Source: Fontibacillus panacisegetis
GTDB taxonomy: Bacteria > Bacillota > Bacilli > Paenibacillales > Paenibacillaceae
Direction: 5' to 3'
Length of the DNA: 64,000 nucleotides
Assembly (NCBI RefSeq): GCF_900102215.1
Contig: NZ_FNBG01000014.1
Location: 1 to 64,000 of the forward strand
Shown here: positions 1-8,169 of the stretch, piece by piece
How the letters are laid out: every line of letters begins with the position of its first letter
Numbering within the stretch: position 1 is the first letter of the stretch
Program-made: the position numbers and the translations under genes
The notes under the pieces: generated by a model
The model's input: only the letters and a program-made list of their open reading frames with translations
What the model was told of the DNA's origin: nothing
The model's database searches: none

Positions 1-297
1 CAGCGTCTGTGTATTGCAAGAGCGATAGCGGTTCAACCTGACATTCTGCTTATGGATGAAGCGACTTCGGCACTCGACCCGATTTCGACTTTAAAAATTG
101 AGGAATTAGTGCAGCAGTTAAAAGATAGGTATACTATTGTAATGGTTACGCATAACATGCATCAGGCGGCCCGTATTTCGGATCGGACTGTCTTTTTCCT
201 AAATGGTGAGATCGTAGAGGCTGATGATACTCAGAAGCTATTCTCTACACCGCAGGATGCTCGTACTGAAGATTACATTTCCGGTCGTTTCGGCTAA
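1..297 (+). CDS. pstB: Phosphate ABC transporter ATPase PstB, 3' part
   Basis: The gene is cut by the window edge: the frame is open from base 1 and encodes the last 98 residues. It begins in the ABC signature region ([10 protein letters not shown]), followed by Walker B with the catalytic glutamate ([12 protein letters not shown]) and the switch histidine ([13 protein letters not shown]). The C-terminal sequence DYISGRFG is typical of PstB. PstB is the cytoplasmic ATPase that powers phosphate import through PstA/PstC. phoU follows 21 bases downstream, the usual pst order. A second, complete pstB lies at 38621-39379 and is clearly diverged from this copy, so the genome has at least two phosphate importers. 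Confidence 0.95.
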   Translation, partial: QRLCIARAIAVQPDILLMDEATSALDPISTLKIEELVQQLKDRYTIVMVTHNMHQAARISDRTVFFLNGEIVEADDTQKLFSTPQDARTEDYISGRFG

Positions 298-318
298 CAG
301 AAGGGGGCTGCTCACGTA

Positions 319-978
319 ATGATTCAAAGAAAAGAATTTGACCAAAATTTAGAGGAACTTCGCCAGCTGCTCAGACAAATGGGTGAGCATGTGGAAAACT
401 CATTAAAGGAATCCATTTCTGCTCTTCAAGCTTTAGATTCTGGGCAAGCTAAACAAATCGTAGAGCGGGATATTCTGCTCAATCAGATGGAAGAACAAGT
501 AATGGAGATCGGTTCACGATTAATCGTGACCCAGCAGCCGGTTGCAAAGGATTTGCGAAGAATCATTGTAGCCTTCAAAATTTCCAGTGATCTGGAACGT
601 ATGGGTGATCTCGCTATCGATATTGCCAAGGTCACAACCCGTCTGGAAGGACAAAAACTGATTAAGCCGCTGATTGATATTCCTAAAATGGCGGATTTGG
701 TTATTCTAATGGTTAAAGAGTCCTTGCAGTCCTACCTCGACGAAAATACCGATTTGGCATATAAGATGGCTAAGGATGATGATGAAGTTGATCATCTGTA
801 CAGTCAAATGATCCGCGACCTATATACTTATATGATTGAGCATCCAGAATCCTTGCATCAATCCATGCTCCTTACGCTGGTTGGTCGCTATATTGAACGG
901 ATTGCAGACCACGCAACAAATATTGGCGAAAGTGCCGTGTACCTCGTAACAGGGCATCGTCCTGATTTGAACCAGTAG
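319..978 (+). CDS. phoU: Phosphate signalling protein PhoU
   Basis: This 219-residue protein has the usual PhoU length. It carries two copies of the three-helix PhoU domain. The metal-binding acidic motifs fall around SSDLERMGDLAIDIAK (about residues 91-106) and GRYIERIADHATNIGE (about 190-205). PhoU couples the Pst importer to the PhoR/PhoP two-component system and restrains phosphate uptake. The ATG is preceded by AAGGGGG. It lies 21 bases after pstB, probably in the same transcript, and ends at a strong terminator. The second pst operon in this window has no phoU, so this copy may serve both. Confidence 0.95.
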   Translation: MIQRKEFDQNLEELRQLLRQMGEHVENSLKESISALQALDSGQAKQIVERDILLNQMEEQVMEIGSRLIVTQQPVAKDLRRIIVAFKISSDLERMGDLAIDIAKVTTRLEGQKLIKPLIDIPKMADLVILMVKESLQSYLDENTDLAYKMAKDDDEVDHLYSQMIRDLYTYMIEHPESLHQSMLLTLVGRYIERIADHATNIGESAVYLVTGHRPDLNQ

Positions 979-996
979 TAATTAACTTCTTAACAT

Positions 997-1045
997 AAAA
1001 AGACGACTCTAAATTCATTTTTTTGAATGAGAGGTCGTCTTTTTT
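997..1045 (+). terminator. Rho-independent terminator after phoU
   Basis: An inverted repeat begins AGACGACTCT, reaches its loop in a T-run, returns as GAGGTCGTCT and ends in a run of T. It closes the pst-phoU transcript. A near copy of the same hairpin sits at 21764-21806, after the last gene of the mannoside locus. Confidence 0.85.
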
Positions 1046-1104
1046 GGTTTCTAATTTGTCGATTTGTGTAACAATATGTCAACTATTTTTCAAATTTATT
1101 CTAA

Positions 1105-1133
1105 CTACTTATCTAGCTGCAGCGTGATATAAT
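1105..1133 (+). promoter_or_regulatory. Candidate extended -10 promoter for the sensor kinase gene
   Basis: TGATATAAT at 1125-1133 is a perfect TATAAT with the upstream TGn extension. It lies about 30 bases before the kinase start codon. No convincing -35 hexamer sits 17 bases upstream, as expected of an extended -10 promoter. Assigned by eye. Confidence 0.45.
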
Positions 1134-1163
1134 TTTTTGCAGAGTAGTTGAGAGGGGGTGTGC

Positions 1164-2990
1164 ATGATAAGAGGAGTCGGAATATACCAAAAGTATTTTA
1201 AAAATAATTCATTCATGAAGATTATTCTGTTTTTCTCTATGATAACCATCCTGACGATCATTTCTTTTTCATACCTAATGTTTAAGTTTATGTCGGAGTC
1301 TGCAGTAGATCGACAGATGGATGTACAGAAGAGCGCGATGGAGAGTGTCAGCAACTACATTGGAGGCAAGTATGAATCTGTGCAGCGAATGATGAGGGAG
1401 GTATACCGGGATAGCGAATTAGCATCCAATACGGCCTACTTTATGGAGCATCCTTACCAGGATTACGTGAATTACCGGCTGGATCGCTTCTTTACGGATA
1501 CAGGCTCTACTACGGATACGGTGCAGTATTTCAGAAATCAGATCGAAGATGACCAGGATATCGTTAGTTTGATGCTGTATAGTGCTGATATGCAGCAGTT
1601 ATACGTATACAACAGCATCAAGCAGTTTAAAATCGTATCCACGAATGCTTCACGCTCCTTTGTACCGGATGCGATGTATCTGGAGGAAGGTATTGATGTA
1701 ACGCTTCCGAATATCTGGATTCGAAAAACAATAGGCATGCCGGATACTCCGGTGTATTCTGTACGTGTTCCGATGAATAATAACCAATCTTTGCGTAACA
1801 TGGGCCAGCTTCTCGTCTATTTCGATACCGAAAAAATACATGAAAGCCTGGAAAAATTCGAAGAAAATCTGAAGGGGCAAATCGTGGTGCTTTCCAGCGA
1901 TGGGGATGTTATGTTTGACAGCGCGGGAATTTATTACGGAAGTAAATATCCCTATTTTAATGAGATCAACTCTGTCTATGATGACGGGATCGTCGGACAG
2001 GATTTGATTGTGACAAAGCTAACGCAGAGTCATGGAGGGTTTACCGTATTGAGCACGGTTCCTGAGGATGAGCTCGCCAAGACGTATCGAGGATTACGCA
2101 ATACCATTATTACGATTAGTTCGATCTGCATCTTGTTTGCCATCATCATTTCATCCTTGTTTATCGGCAATTTTGCTAAACGTACGTACGGTATTGTTCG
2201 AATTACAAGAAAAGTGAGGAATGGTGATTTGACGGTTCGTATTGAGGATAACAAGGATGATGAGTTAGGTCTCATCTCCAAAAGCTTTAATAGCGTGCTC
2301 GACAATTTGAACCTGTATATCGATAAGGTGTATAAAGCTGAAATCAAGCAGAAGCAGGCCGAGCTAGCGGCATTGGAATCAAGAGTAAACCCCCATTTTT
2401 TGTATAATACGCTGGAAGTGATACGTATGAGAGCGGTTTCACAGGGGGCAAACGATGTCGGGGAAATGATCTACAGCTTATCCATGCTGTTCAAAGGCTA
2501 TGTGCAGCAAAAACAAAATTATACGCTAAGGGATGAGCTTGAGGCGTGCAGATTGTATCTTGAGCTGTTCAGAATACGCTATAAAGACAGACTTTCCTAT
2601 GAAATAAACTGTGATAAGGTATTGGAGTCTATTCCGGTAATGAAGATGTCCTTGCAGCCGATTATTGAAAATTATATTATTCACGGTCTCCGTACAGAAC
2701 GAACTGATAATGTGGTTTTCATTTCAATCGTTCGCAAGGATATGGGAATGGTTCAAGCCAGAATTGAGGATAACGGCCGCGGCATCTCCTCAGAAAGATT
2801 GAGTGAAATAACTCGAAATATGAGTAATCCGGATACCTATTCAGAGTCGTTTGGACTGCGAAGCATTCATGAAAGATTAAAGCTACTGTATGGAAACCCT
2901 TATGGCATCGAACTGCATAGTGAGGAGGGGGAGGGAACGACCGTGATCGTTTCATTTCCCGAACAGGAGGAGGCAAACATCATTGTATAA
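1164..2990 (+). CDS. YesM-type sensor histidine kinase
   Basis: A 608-residue membrane kinase. A first transmembrane helix at about residues 18-42 is followed by an extracytoplasmic sensor of about 250 residues. A second helix lies at about 305-330, then a HAMP region (KVRNGDLTVRIEDN), the His_kinase (PF06580) box VNPHFLYNTLE with phospho-acceptor His411, and an HATPase domain with DNGRGIS. This is the YesM family, which senses extracellular carbohydrate or binding-protein signals and phosphorylates a YesN-type regulator, here the next gene (8-base overlap). I chose ATG at 1164 because AGAGGGGG lies 6 bases upstream; a GTG at 1158 would add two residues but leaves no spacer. By context it should control the downstream importer and glycosidases. 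Confidence 0.92.
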   Translation: MIRGVGIYQKYFKNNSFMKIILFFSMITILTIISFSYLMFKFMSESAVDRQMDVQKSAMESVSNYIGGKYESVQRMMREVYRDSELASNTAYFMEHPYQDYVNYRLDRFFTDTGSTTDTVQYFRNQIEDDQDIVSLMLYSADMQQLYVYNSIKQFKIVSTNASRSFVPDAMYLEEGIDVTLPNIWIRKTIGMPDTPVYSVRVPMNNNQSLRNMGQLLVYFDTEKIHESLEKFEENLKGQIVVLSSDGDVMFDSAGIYYGSKYPYFNEINSVYDDGIVGQDLIVTKLTQSHGGFTVLSTVPEDELAKTYRGLRNTIITISSICILFAIIISSLFIGNFAKRTYGIVRITRKVRNGDLTVRIEDNKDDELGLISKSFNSVLDNLNLYIDKVYKAEIKQKQAELAALESRVNPHFLYNTLEVIRMRAVSQGANDVGEMIYSLSMLFKGYVQQKQNYTLRDELEACRLYLELFRIRYKDRLSYEINCDKVLESIPVMKMSLQPIIENYIIHGLRTERTDNVVFISIVRKDMGMVQARIEDNGRGISSERLSEITRNMSNPDTYSESFGLRSIHERLKLLYGNPYGIELHSEEGEGTTVIVSFPEQEEANIIV

Positions 2991-4506
2991 GGTTTTTATC
3001 GTAGACGATGAGCCGTTTATTATCGAAGGGCTGTACGATATAGTCGATTGGTCTATGCTAGGGATGGAGATCGTCGGTTATGCAGAGAATGGCTGTGCAG
3101 CATTGGAAGCGTTGACAGAGACTCCAACTGACATTTTGATTACCGATATTTCAATGCCGAAGATGAACGGGCTGGAGCTGATTCGTCAGATTCGCCAGCT
3201 CAAGCCGGAATTAAAGGTCATTGTGCTTAGCGGCTACGATGAATTTGCTTATTTGAAGGAAGGCATGACTTTAGGAATTGAGAACTATTTACTGAAGCCG
3301 ATTAATCTTGAGGAATTTCAGGCGACTTTGAATGCGGTTCATGAGAAGCTCAATGCTTCCCGGAATGACGAAGCCCTAAGCGAGTACAGCATCCGGATAT
3401 TGCGAGATAACGTGATGTATAGATGGGTATGCAATCAAATCGAAGAGCGGGAGTTTCGGGAAAGAATCGATTTGCTCGGCCTGCAGATCGATAAGCCGTA
3501 TGTGCTGATTACACTTTGCCGTGTTAGAACAGCTTCTTCGGATTTGTTAGATTTAATTGAACAAAGTGTAGATAGTATTGAAAGACTATCAACTGTTATT
3601 ACATTTCAAGACACTGACGGTGATATTATACTGCTGTTCAATTTTGATGATCCCGGCGAAGGCAGACTGGAGTCCGCCGAGTTGATTGATGAGCTGTCAG
3701 AGAAGCTGCGTGATTTAGATGTCCAGCTATCTGAGGGTAGTGTCGAAAGCTTGGAGGATGGGGCTCATCTCAGCTATGAAAATGCAAAAAAGGCGCAGGA
3801 GTATTTTTTGATCTATTCAGAGCAAACCACAATCAGATTTGATGAGCTCAAAAGCCCGGCTACATCAAGCCAACTGGCAGCAATTGACTGGGATGAAAGT
3901 ACAAGACTGCTGCTGGCAAGAGATAGAGAGGAGCTGTTTGCTCTTATTGATCAACAATTTGCCTATATGGGTGAAATAGCCGGTGTTACACCACTGTTCC
4001 TGCAGGATATGGCTTTGGAATGGCTCGTACGCTTCAAGATGCAATTGCAGAAGATTCGATATGCTGAGGAGCCTCGTCTAATTAAAGAGGGGTATGACCA
4101 AATAAAGTCAGCGGGGACCATGGAAGAACTGGTCATTATCGTGAAAAAAATGGCTGAAATGGCAATCGACGTGTTAAACGGCGATGTCAAGAGTCCGATC
4201 GTTCAGCAGGTGCTATCCTATATTCGTGTAGCATACAATCAGGATTTATCGCTTAAAACGCTGGGGAATACCTACAATATTCATCCCGTATATCTTGGGC
4301 AGCTTTTTCATAAGGAAGTTGGAGAGTCCTTCACAGAATACATCAACAGATACCGAATTGAGAAAGCTAAGGAGCTTCTTAAGACAACACATCAGAAGGT
4401 ACATGAGATTGCCCGCAACGTAGGATATTGGGAGACAGGGTATTTTTACAAGCAATTCAAAAAATATGTCGGGGTATCTCCTAAGGAATACAAAGGGCTA
4501 GGCTAG
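2983..4506 (+). CDS. YesN-type AraC-family response regulator
   Basis: A 507-residue protein. Its N-terminal receiver domain has acidic pocket VDDE (8-10), phospho-acceptor Asp55 (ILITDISMPK) and the conserved Lys105 in LLKPI. A linker of roughly 280 residues follows, then a C-terminal AraC/XylS double helix-turn-helix (about residues 405-505, ending in NVGYWETGYFYKQFKKYVGVSPKEY). The start is TTG at 2983, overlapping the kinase stop by 8 bases, with GAGGAGG 10 bases upstream. It is the expected partner of the YesM-type kinase and the likely activator of the transporter and hydrolase genes that follow. Confidence 0.92.
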   Translation: MYKVFIVDDEPFIIEGLYDIVDWSMLGMEIVGYAENGCAALEALTETPTDILITDISMPKMNGLELIRQIRQLKPELKVIVLSGYDEFAYLKEGMTLGIENYLLKPINLEEFQATLNAVHEKLNASRNDEALSEYSIRILRDNVMYRWVCNQIEEREFRERIDLLGLQIDKPYVLITLCRVRTASSDLLDLIEQSVDSIERLSTVITFQDTDGDIILLFNFDDPGEGRLESAELIDELSEKLRDLDVQLSEGSVESLEDGAHLSYENAKKAQEYFLIYSEQTTIRFDELKSPATSSQLAAIDWDESTRLLLARDREELFALIDQQFAYMGEIAGVTPLFLQDMALEWLVRFKMQLQKIRYAEEPRLIKEGYDQIKSAGTMEELVIIVKKMAEMAIDVLNGDVKSPIVQQVLSYIRVAYNQDLSLKTLGNTYNIHPVYLGQLFHKEVGESFTEYINRYRIEKAKELLKTTHQKVHEIARNVGYWETGYFYKQFKKYVGVSPKEYKGLG

Positions 4507-4571
4507 TGGTATATCCACAGCCGGCTCTTTTCTTTATTTTGAACACTGTTTTATTTAGTTTATCTTCTTTT

Positions 4572-4585
4572 TGAAAATGCTTACA
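4572..4585 (+). promoter_or_regulatory. Candidate cre (CcpA) site upstream of the sugar importer
   Basis: TGAAAATGCTTACA matches the catabolite-responsive element consensus TGWAANCGNTNWCA at all but one fixed position: the central CG is TG. It lies 55 bases upstream of the binding-protein ATG, where a promoter-proximal cre would be expected. Functional assignment is inferred. Confidence 0.4.
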
Positions 4586-4640
4586 TCAAATAAAGTAAAG
4601 ATAGTTACATGAGCTTCTACTTCATAAGGGAGGTTTACCA

Positions 4641-6146
4641 ATGAGTAAGACAAAGAAAAGTATTTGTTTACTGTTGGCATCTTTGATGGCGTTTTCATTG
4701 CTATTAAGTGCTTGCGGTGGAGGTAACAAAGCAGAAAATGCGAATTCTGGCAAGACGCAAAACACGGAACCAACGAAGAGCTCGGAAAAACCGGTGGAGC
4801 TGATCTGGTACACGATCGGAGCACCGCAAAAGGACTTGTCCCGAGTCATGGAGGAAGTTAACAAGTACACCAAGGAAAAAATTAATGCCACAGTCGACAT
4901 GAAAATGATTGACTTTGGTGACTACAGCCAAAAAATGCAGGTAATGGTCGCTTCCGGCGAGCCGATGGATATCTTGTTCACATGCTCATGGGCGTTCGAT
5001 TACGTGCAAAATGCTCGTAAAGGCGCGTTTATGGAATTAGATGATCTGCTGGATAAATACGGACAAGGCATCAAGGAAACTCTTGATCCAGCATTCCTGA
5101 AAGGCTCCAAGGTTGATGGACACAACTATGCAATACCTGCTAACAAAGAGCTTCCAGCTCAAGAAGTATGGCGTTTCAACAAGGAGCTTTTGGACAAGTA
5201 CAATCTGGATATGGCAAGCGCAACTACACTGGAAAGTCTTGAGCCATTGCTGAAGACAATCAAGGAAAACGAGCCTGACATTACGCCTTATGCTATGGTT
5301 AAGGATTTTATGCCGCTCATGCCGTTTGACTATGTAATTGAGAAAATGCCTATGGCTGTTTACTTGGATACGAAAGACTACAAAGTAGTCAACATTTTGG
5401 AAACTCCGGAAATCGTAGACACTTTGAAAACGGTTCGTAAATACTATCAAGCTGGTTATCTATCACCTGAAGTAGCTACTACAACTTCTGTAGACGATTT
5501 GTACAAATCAGGAAAATGGTTTATGGACCGTGCTGCAACACAACCATTTGCAGACAACCTGTGGTCAGCTAGCTACGGATATCCTGTAGTTTCAACAGCA
5601 GCAGGCGATCCGTACGTATATAACTGGTCTGTAATGGGCTCGATGCAAGCGATCTCCGCTAACTCCAAGTATCCTGAGAAAGCAATGGAATTCCTTAACC
5701 TGCTCAATACAGATCCAGTTCTTCGCAACATGATCGACTCAGGTATTGAAGGCGTTCACTATGAAAAAGTTAGCGACAACGTAGTCAAGAACCTTCCGGA
5801 CAGCAAGAACTACGATATGCCTACGTTCTCTCTTGGTAACATCATGATCAACTATCTGAATGAAGGCGACCCGGAAAACAAATGGGAAGAATTTAAGAAA
5901 TTCAATGCTTCAGGCATTAATTCTCCTCTTCTTGGCTTTAACTTTGATACATCCAAGATTACAAATGAAATCGCTGCGGTGCAAAACGTTAAAGAAGAGT
6001 TCTGGTCATCCTTGATGACAGGTACAGTTGATCCAGAGGAATATCTGCCAAAAGCTAATGAGAAATTCAAGGCTGCCGGACTGGATGCAATTATTGCAGA
6101 GGCGCAAAGACAAATCGATGAGTGGAGAGCAACAGTAAGCGAATAA
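4641..6146 (+). CDS. Sugar ABC transporter substrate-binding lipoprotein, DUF3502 type
   Basis: A 501-residue lipoprotein. The signal peptide ends in the lipobox LLLSAC (Cys at about residue 25), followed by a Gly/Asn/Lys-rich linker. The body is a family 1 solute-binding fold. The last 130 residues (LLGFNFDTSKITNE to QRQIDEW) match the DUF3502 domain of LplA/YtcQ-type proteins, which bind complex oligosaccharides for CUT1 importers. It is the first gene after the regulators and is followed by a stem-loop and two permease genes. No ATPase is encoded nearby, so a shared MsmX-type ATPase elsewhere is probably used. By context the ligand is a mannose- or GlcNAc-containing oligosaccharide; the sequence alone does not show this. 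Confidence 0.92.
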   Translation: MSKTKKSICLLLASLMAFSLLLSACGGGNKAENANSGKTQNTEPTKSSEKPVELIWYTIGAPQKDLSRVMEEVNKYTKEKINATVDMKMIDFGDYSQKMQVMVASGEPMDILFTCSWAFDYVQNARKGAFMELDDLLDKYGQGIKETLDPAFLKGSKVDGHNYAIPANKELPAQEVWRFNKELLDKYNLDMASATTLESLEPLLKTIKENEPDITPYAMVKDFMPLMPFDYVIEKMPMAVYLDTKDYKVVNILETPEIVDTLKTVRKYYQAGYLSPEVATTTSVDDLYKSGKWFMDRAATQPFADNLWSASYGYPVVSTAAGDPYVYNWSVMGSMQAISANSKYPEKAMEFLNLLNTDPVLRNMIDSGIEGVHYEKVSDNVVKNLPDSKNYDMPTFSLGNIMINYLNEGDPENKWEEFKKFNASGINSPLLGFNFDTSKITNEIAAVQNVKEEFWSSLMTGTVDPEEYLPKANEKFKAAGLDAIIAEAQRQIDEWRATVSE

Positions 6147-6166
6147 TTTCGCCATATTGAACTAGG

Positions 6167-6206
6167 ATCGGGCGGGTGAAAAGCTTAGCCCGATTCTTTT
6201 TCTTTT
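6167..6206 (+). terminator. Intercistronic stem-loop after the binding-protein gene
   Basis: The 7-bp perfect arms ATCGGGC and GCCCGAT enclose a 14-base loop and are followed by TCTTTTTCTTTT. It lies between the binding-protein gene and the permease genes of the same operon. It is therefore likely a partial terminator or mRNA-stabilising hairpin that keeps the binding protein more abundant than the permeases. Confidence 0.7.
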
Positions 6207-6240
6207 CGCCAGCAATGAATAACGATCAGGAGGGATACGC

Positions 6241-7179
6241 ATGAAAGCGGTCGGCGGATTTTTTCAGAATATCTACAAAAGTAAAGTAATGCTGTTTATG
6301 GTTTTACCCGGTGCGTTATGGTTCCTGTTCTTTTCATACCTTCCGATGTTCGGTACGGTGATCGCGTTCAAGGAATATCGATTCAGCCGTGACGGCTTCT
6401 GGGCCAGCATTGTAAACAGTAAATGGGTAGGTTGGGACAACTTCAAGTTTTTGTTCAGCACCAATGATGCTTATGTAATTACACGCAATACGCTTCTCTA
6501 TAATCTCGCGTTTATTTTCATAGGCTTGATCCTTTCCGTTGTTTTAGCAGTCATTTTATCGGAGATATCCAATAAACGGCTAGCGAAGACATATCAAACA
6601 GGTATGTTCATGCCTTATTTTCTCTCATGGGTTATCGTTGGCTATTTTACATTCAGCTTCCTTAGCTCAGAGCGTGGTTTGCTCAACCAAGTACTGCAAA
6701 GCTTCGGGGTAGATACGATTCAATGGTATAACAATCCTAAATTTTGGCCGTACATTTTGATACTCGTCTATTTGTGGAAGGCAGTAGGGTACAACAGCGT
6801 AGTATATTTGGCTGCCATTATGGGGATAGACAGATCGCTGTATGAGGCCGCCATGATTGACGGAGCGAGCAAATTTCAGCAAATTCGCAACATTACAATT
6901 CCGCTGCTTAAACCAATAATTACAATCATGACGCTGCTGGCGATCGGCAAAATATTTTACGCGGATTTCGGATTGTTCTACCAGGTTCCTAGAGATTCAG
7001 GCACATTGTATTCCGTGACTAACGTAATCGATACCTATGTATATCGTGGGCTCAAATCGACCGGTGAAATTGGAATGAGTACTGCCGCAGGTCTATATCA
7101 ATCAGTCGTAGGCTTTATCCTGGTCATTACATCGAACTATATTGTAAGAAAATATGACAAGGACAGCGCATTATTCTAA
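6241..7179 (+). CDS. Sugar ABC transporter permease, LplB type
   Basis: A 312-residue inner-membrane protein with six predicted helices. The first lies at about residues 18-38, after a short cytoplasmic N-terminus. The binding-protein-dependent transport signature (EAA loop) reads YEAAMIDGASKFQQIRNITIPLLKP, where the coupling helix contacts the ATPase. It belongs to the LplB/YteP branch of CUT1 permeases. ATG 6241 has AGGAGG at good spacing. It forms the heterodimeric channel with the next gene, 23 bases downstream. Confidence 0.93.
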   Translation: MKAVGGFFQNIYKSKVMLFMVLPGALWFLFFSYLPMFGTVIAFKEYRFSRDGFWASIVNSKWVGWDNFKFLFSTNDAYVITRNTLLYNLAFIFIGLILSVVLAVILSEISNKRLAKTYQTGMFMPYFLSWVIVGYFTFSFLSSERGLLNQVLQSFGVDTIQWYNNPKFWPYILILVYLWKAVGYNSVVYLAAIMGIDRSLYEAAMIDGASKFQQIRNITIPLLKPIITIMTLLAIGKIFYADFGLFYQVPRDSGTLYSVTNVIDTYVYRGLKSTGEIGMSTAAGLYQSVVGFILVITSNYIVRKYDKDSALF

Positions 7180-7202
7180 TCCAATGGAAGGAGTGAGTTT
7201 AT

Positions 7203-8117
7203 ATGTCTCGGAGAACTAAGCAACGTGATTTTCATCAACTGTCAAAAGTATGGAATATCATATTCAATTCAATAGCTGGGTTATTTGCCTTTCTCTGTGT
7301 ATTTCCATTCTTGTTTGTCGTGATCATTTCCTTCACAGATGAATCAGTTCTGGCCCGGAACGGCTATCGGTTAATCCCTGAAAAATGGAGCCTGGCAGCC
7401 TATCGTTACGTGTTCGAAACGGCCGACACCTTGCTTCAATCTTATGGAGTAACGATCTTTGTCACCATAGTAGGTACTATAGTCAGCCTTCTGATCATTT
7501 CTCTTTATGCCTATGCAGTTTCGCGAAAAAGCTTCAGATATCGTAATTTCTTTTCCTTTTTCGCCTTTTTTACCATGCTGTTTAATGGTGGACTTGTCCC
7601 GACGTATATTGTCGTAACGCAGTTATTGGGGCTGAAGGATAGCGTGTGGGCTCTGATTTTGCCAATGGCGGTTAACGCATTTTACATTATGATTTTACGG
7701 ACGTTTTATACGAGCAGTGTACCGGATGCAATTGTCGAATCAGGGAAAATCGACGGTGCCGGAGAGTTCAGAATTTTCCTCAAGCTGGTGCTCCCGCTAT
7801 CCCTTCCAGGGCTCGCAACCATTGCCTTGTTCAGTACTCTAGGCTACTGGAACGACTGGTTTAATGCTCTGTTGTACATCGATAGTCCGAATCTTGTACC
7901 GCTGCAATCCATGCTGATGCGGATCGAGACAAGCATGCAGTTCATTTTGCAAAACTCGCAAAACAGCTCGCTAAGTCTGGAGGCGCTCCGTTCTATGCCG
8001 CAGGATACTTCGCGGATGGCGATGGTTGTGCTTGCAACAGGACCGATTATTTTTGCTTATCCGTTTTTCCAACGTTATTTCATTCAAGGTCTTACTGTAG
8101 GGGCAGTTAAAGAATAG
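7203..8117 (+). CDS. Sugar ABC transporter permease, LplC/YtcP type
   Basis: A 304-residue polytopic membrane protein, the second permease subunit of the importer. The EAA-loop motif is VESGKIDGAGEFRIFLKLVLPLSLP. The C-terminus has the characteristic YPFFQRYFIQGLTVGAVKE ending of CarB/LplC/YtcP-type CUT1 permeases. The start ATG has AAGGAG upstream. The GH3 gene follows 52 bases later, so transport and degradation are probably co-transcribed. Confidence 0.93.
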   Translation: MSRRTKQRDFHQLSKVWNIIFNSIAGLFAFLCVFPFLFVVIISFTDESVLARNGYRLIPEKWSLAAYRYVFETADTLLQSYGVTIFVTIVGTIVSLLIISLYAYAVSRKSFRYRNFFSFFAFFTMLFNGGLVPTYIVVTQLLGLKDSVWALILPMAVNAFYIMILRTFYTSSVPDAIVESGKIDGAGEFRIFLKLVLPLSLPGLATIALFSTLGYWNDWFNALLYIDSPNLVPLQSMLMRIETSMQFILQNSQNSSLSLEALRSMPQDTSRMAMVVLATGPIIFAYPFFQRYFIQGLTVGAVKE

Positions 8118-8169
8118 ATAATGAAAAATAACCTCTAAAAAGATCATTGCGAAGGAGAGAGCAGATACC

